Origin: DAIODI01 sp046349255 | GTDB lineage: Bacteria; Pseudomonadota; Alphaproteobacteria; Rhizobiales; Aestuariivirgaceae | NCBI GenBank assembly: GCA_046349255.1 | Contig: JAXMCR010000002.1 | Coordinates: forward strand, 310,001-374,000 | Direction of reading: 5' to 3' | Length of the DNA stretch: 64,000 nucleotides | Part shown: piece after piece, positions 63,446 through 64,000 of the stretch | How positions within the stretch are numbered: position 1 is the first letter of the stretch | Layout: each line of letters opens with the position of its first letter | Notes under the pieces: generated by a model | Databases searched by the model: none | The model's input: only the letters and a program-made list of their open reading frames with translations | What the model was told of the DNA's origin: nothing | Made by a program: the position numbers and the translations under genes

Positions 63446-64000
63446 ATGACCTCCGCGACCGAACATCTCGCCCGCCTCGTCGCCTTTCCGACGGTCAGCC
63501 GCGATTCGAACCTCGACCTCATCGGCTACGTCGAGGCCGCGCTCGACGGGCTGGCGATCCCGCATTTCCGGGCATCGTCCGAGGACGGACGAAAGGCCAA
63601 CCTCTACGCCACCATCGGCCCGAAGGACGTGCCGGGGATCGTGCTCTCCGGACACACCGACGTCGTTCCGGTCGATGGCCAGGCCTGGTCGAGCGATCCG
63701 TTTGCGCTCCGCACCGCCGATGGACGCCTGTATGCGCGCGGCTCGGCCGACATGAAGGGGTTCATCGCCTGCTGCCTCGCGGCCGCGCCGGCGGCGGCGA
63801 AGCGGAAGCTCACCGCGCCCATTCACTTCGCCTTCTCCTATGACGAGGAGCTTGGCTGCCTCGGCGTGCGCCGGCTCCTCGACGCGCTGAAACCGGTGCA
63901 GCCGAAGCCCCGCTTCTGCATCATCGGCGAGCCCACCTCGATGCAGGTGGTGATCGCGCACAAGGGAAAAGCAGGCGCCCGCGTCATCGCGCACGGCCTC
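63446..64000 (+). CDS. argE: Acetylornithine deacetylase ArgE (5' part)
   Basis: 185 residues visible; the gene continues beyond the window. An M20 metallopeptidase, ArgE frees ornithine from N-acetylornithine in arginine synthesis. Zn motifs: VLSGHTDVVPVDGQAWSSDP, YARGSADMKGFIACCLA and FAFSYDEELGCLGVRRL with the catalytic Glu, then CIIGEPTSMQVVIAHKGK. These blocks and the start MTSATEHLARLVAFPTVSRD fit alphaproteobacterial ArgE. GC-rich composition returns here, after the AT-rich island. Confidence 0.9.
   Translation, partial: MTSATEHLARLVAFPTVSRDSNLDLIGYVEAALDGLAIPHFRASSEDGRKANLYATIGPKDVPGIVLSGHTDVVPVDGQAWSSDPFALRTADGRLYARGSADMKGFIACCLAAAPAAAKRKLTAPIHFAFSYDEELGCLGVRRLLDALKPVQPKPRFCIIGEPTSMQVVIAHKGKAGARVIAHGL

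Overview
This is a GC-rich chromosomal segment from an alphaproteobacterium, most likely of the order Hyphomicrobiales (Rhizobiales) and plausibly marine or salt-adapted. The indications are a TTAA-N7-TTAA CtrA-type box in front of an Omp25/31-like porin gene, an AbgB-like M20 peptidase, a DUF6494 and a DUF1289 protein, a matA/matB malonate pair, cobT/cobS and putative DMSP-lyase genes. This assignment is inference, because the window has no rRNA or tRNA gene. I found no insertion sequence, prophage or CRISPR array. Genes are tightly packed, with many GTGA, ATGA and TGATG stop/start overlaps.

Layout. (1) 1-5.6 kb, minus strand: an operon of an FAD oxidoreductase fused to a GcvT domain, a DddP-like M24 enzyme, an ornithine cyclodeaminase homologue, and two tandem DddQ-like cupin genes, the second cut by the window edge. 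It looks like a dimethylsulfoniopropionate (DMSP) or related onium-compound degradation unit. (2) 5.7-18 kb: housekeeping and envelope genes (cytochrome c, moaA, two paralogous beta-barrel proteins, a formate/nitrite-type channel, an RlpA protein, an SDR lacking its catalytic tyrosine, two transporters, DUF1194, an M20 amidohydrolase, a flavin-binding PPOX protein). (3) 18-34.7 kb: a triple-RidA fusion, an ion channel coupled to a dipeptidase gene, a DASS transporter with a universal stress protein, a GST, Mrp, an IclR regulator, a uracil-DNA glycosylase, a sensor kinase, divergent cobT and cobS, a retropepsin-like protease and phosphoglucomutase/phosphomannomutase, which ends in a 28-bp tandem repeat. 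(4) 34.8-43.9 kb: dusA, a GNAT remnant, matB/matA, an autotransporter with palindromes upstream, and a BKACE/fatty-acid-hydroxylase pair.

(5) 44.1-59.9 kb: a purine degradation cluster. On the plus strand are alc and allA. On the minus strand a 13-gene run of about 14.2 kb holds uraH, xdhA, a small secreted protein, xdhB, xdhC, a BMP-type nucleoside ABC transporter (four genes), puuD, uraD, guaD and puuE. Together these could take guanine or xanthine through urate, 5-hydroxyisourate, OHCU, allantoin, allantoate and ureidoglycolate to glyoxylate and urea. Urate is oxidised by the membrane-bound, cytochrome-carrying PuuD and not by a soluble uricase.

(6) 60.0-63.4 kb: a visibly AT-richer island with two paralogous rhamnan-synthesis-F-like proteins and a SAM methyltransferase, probably surface-polysaccharide genes acquired by transfer. 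The window ends in the 5' part of argE.
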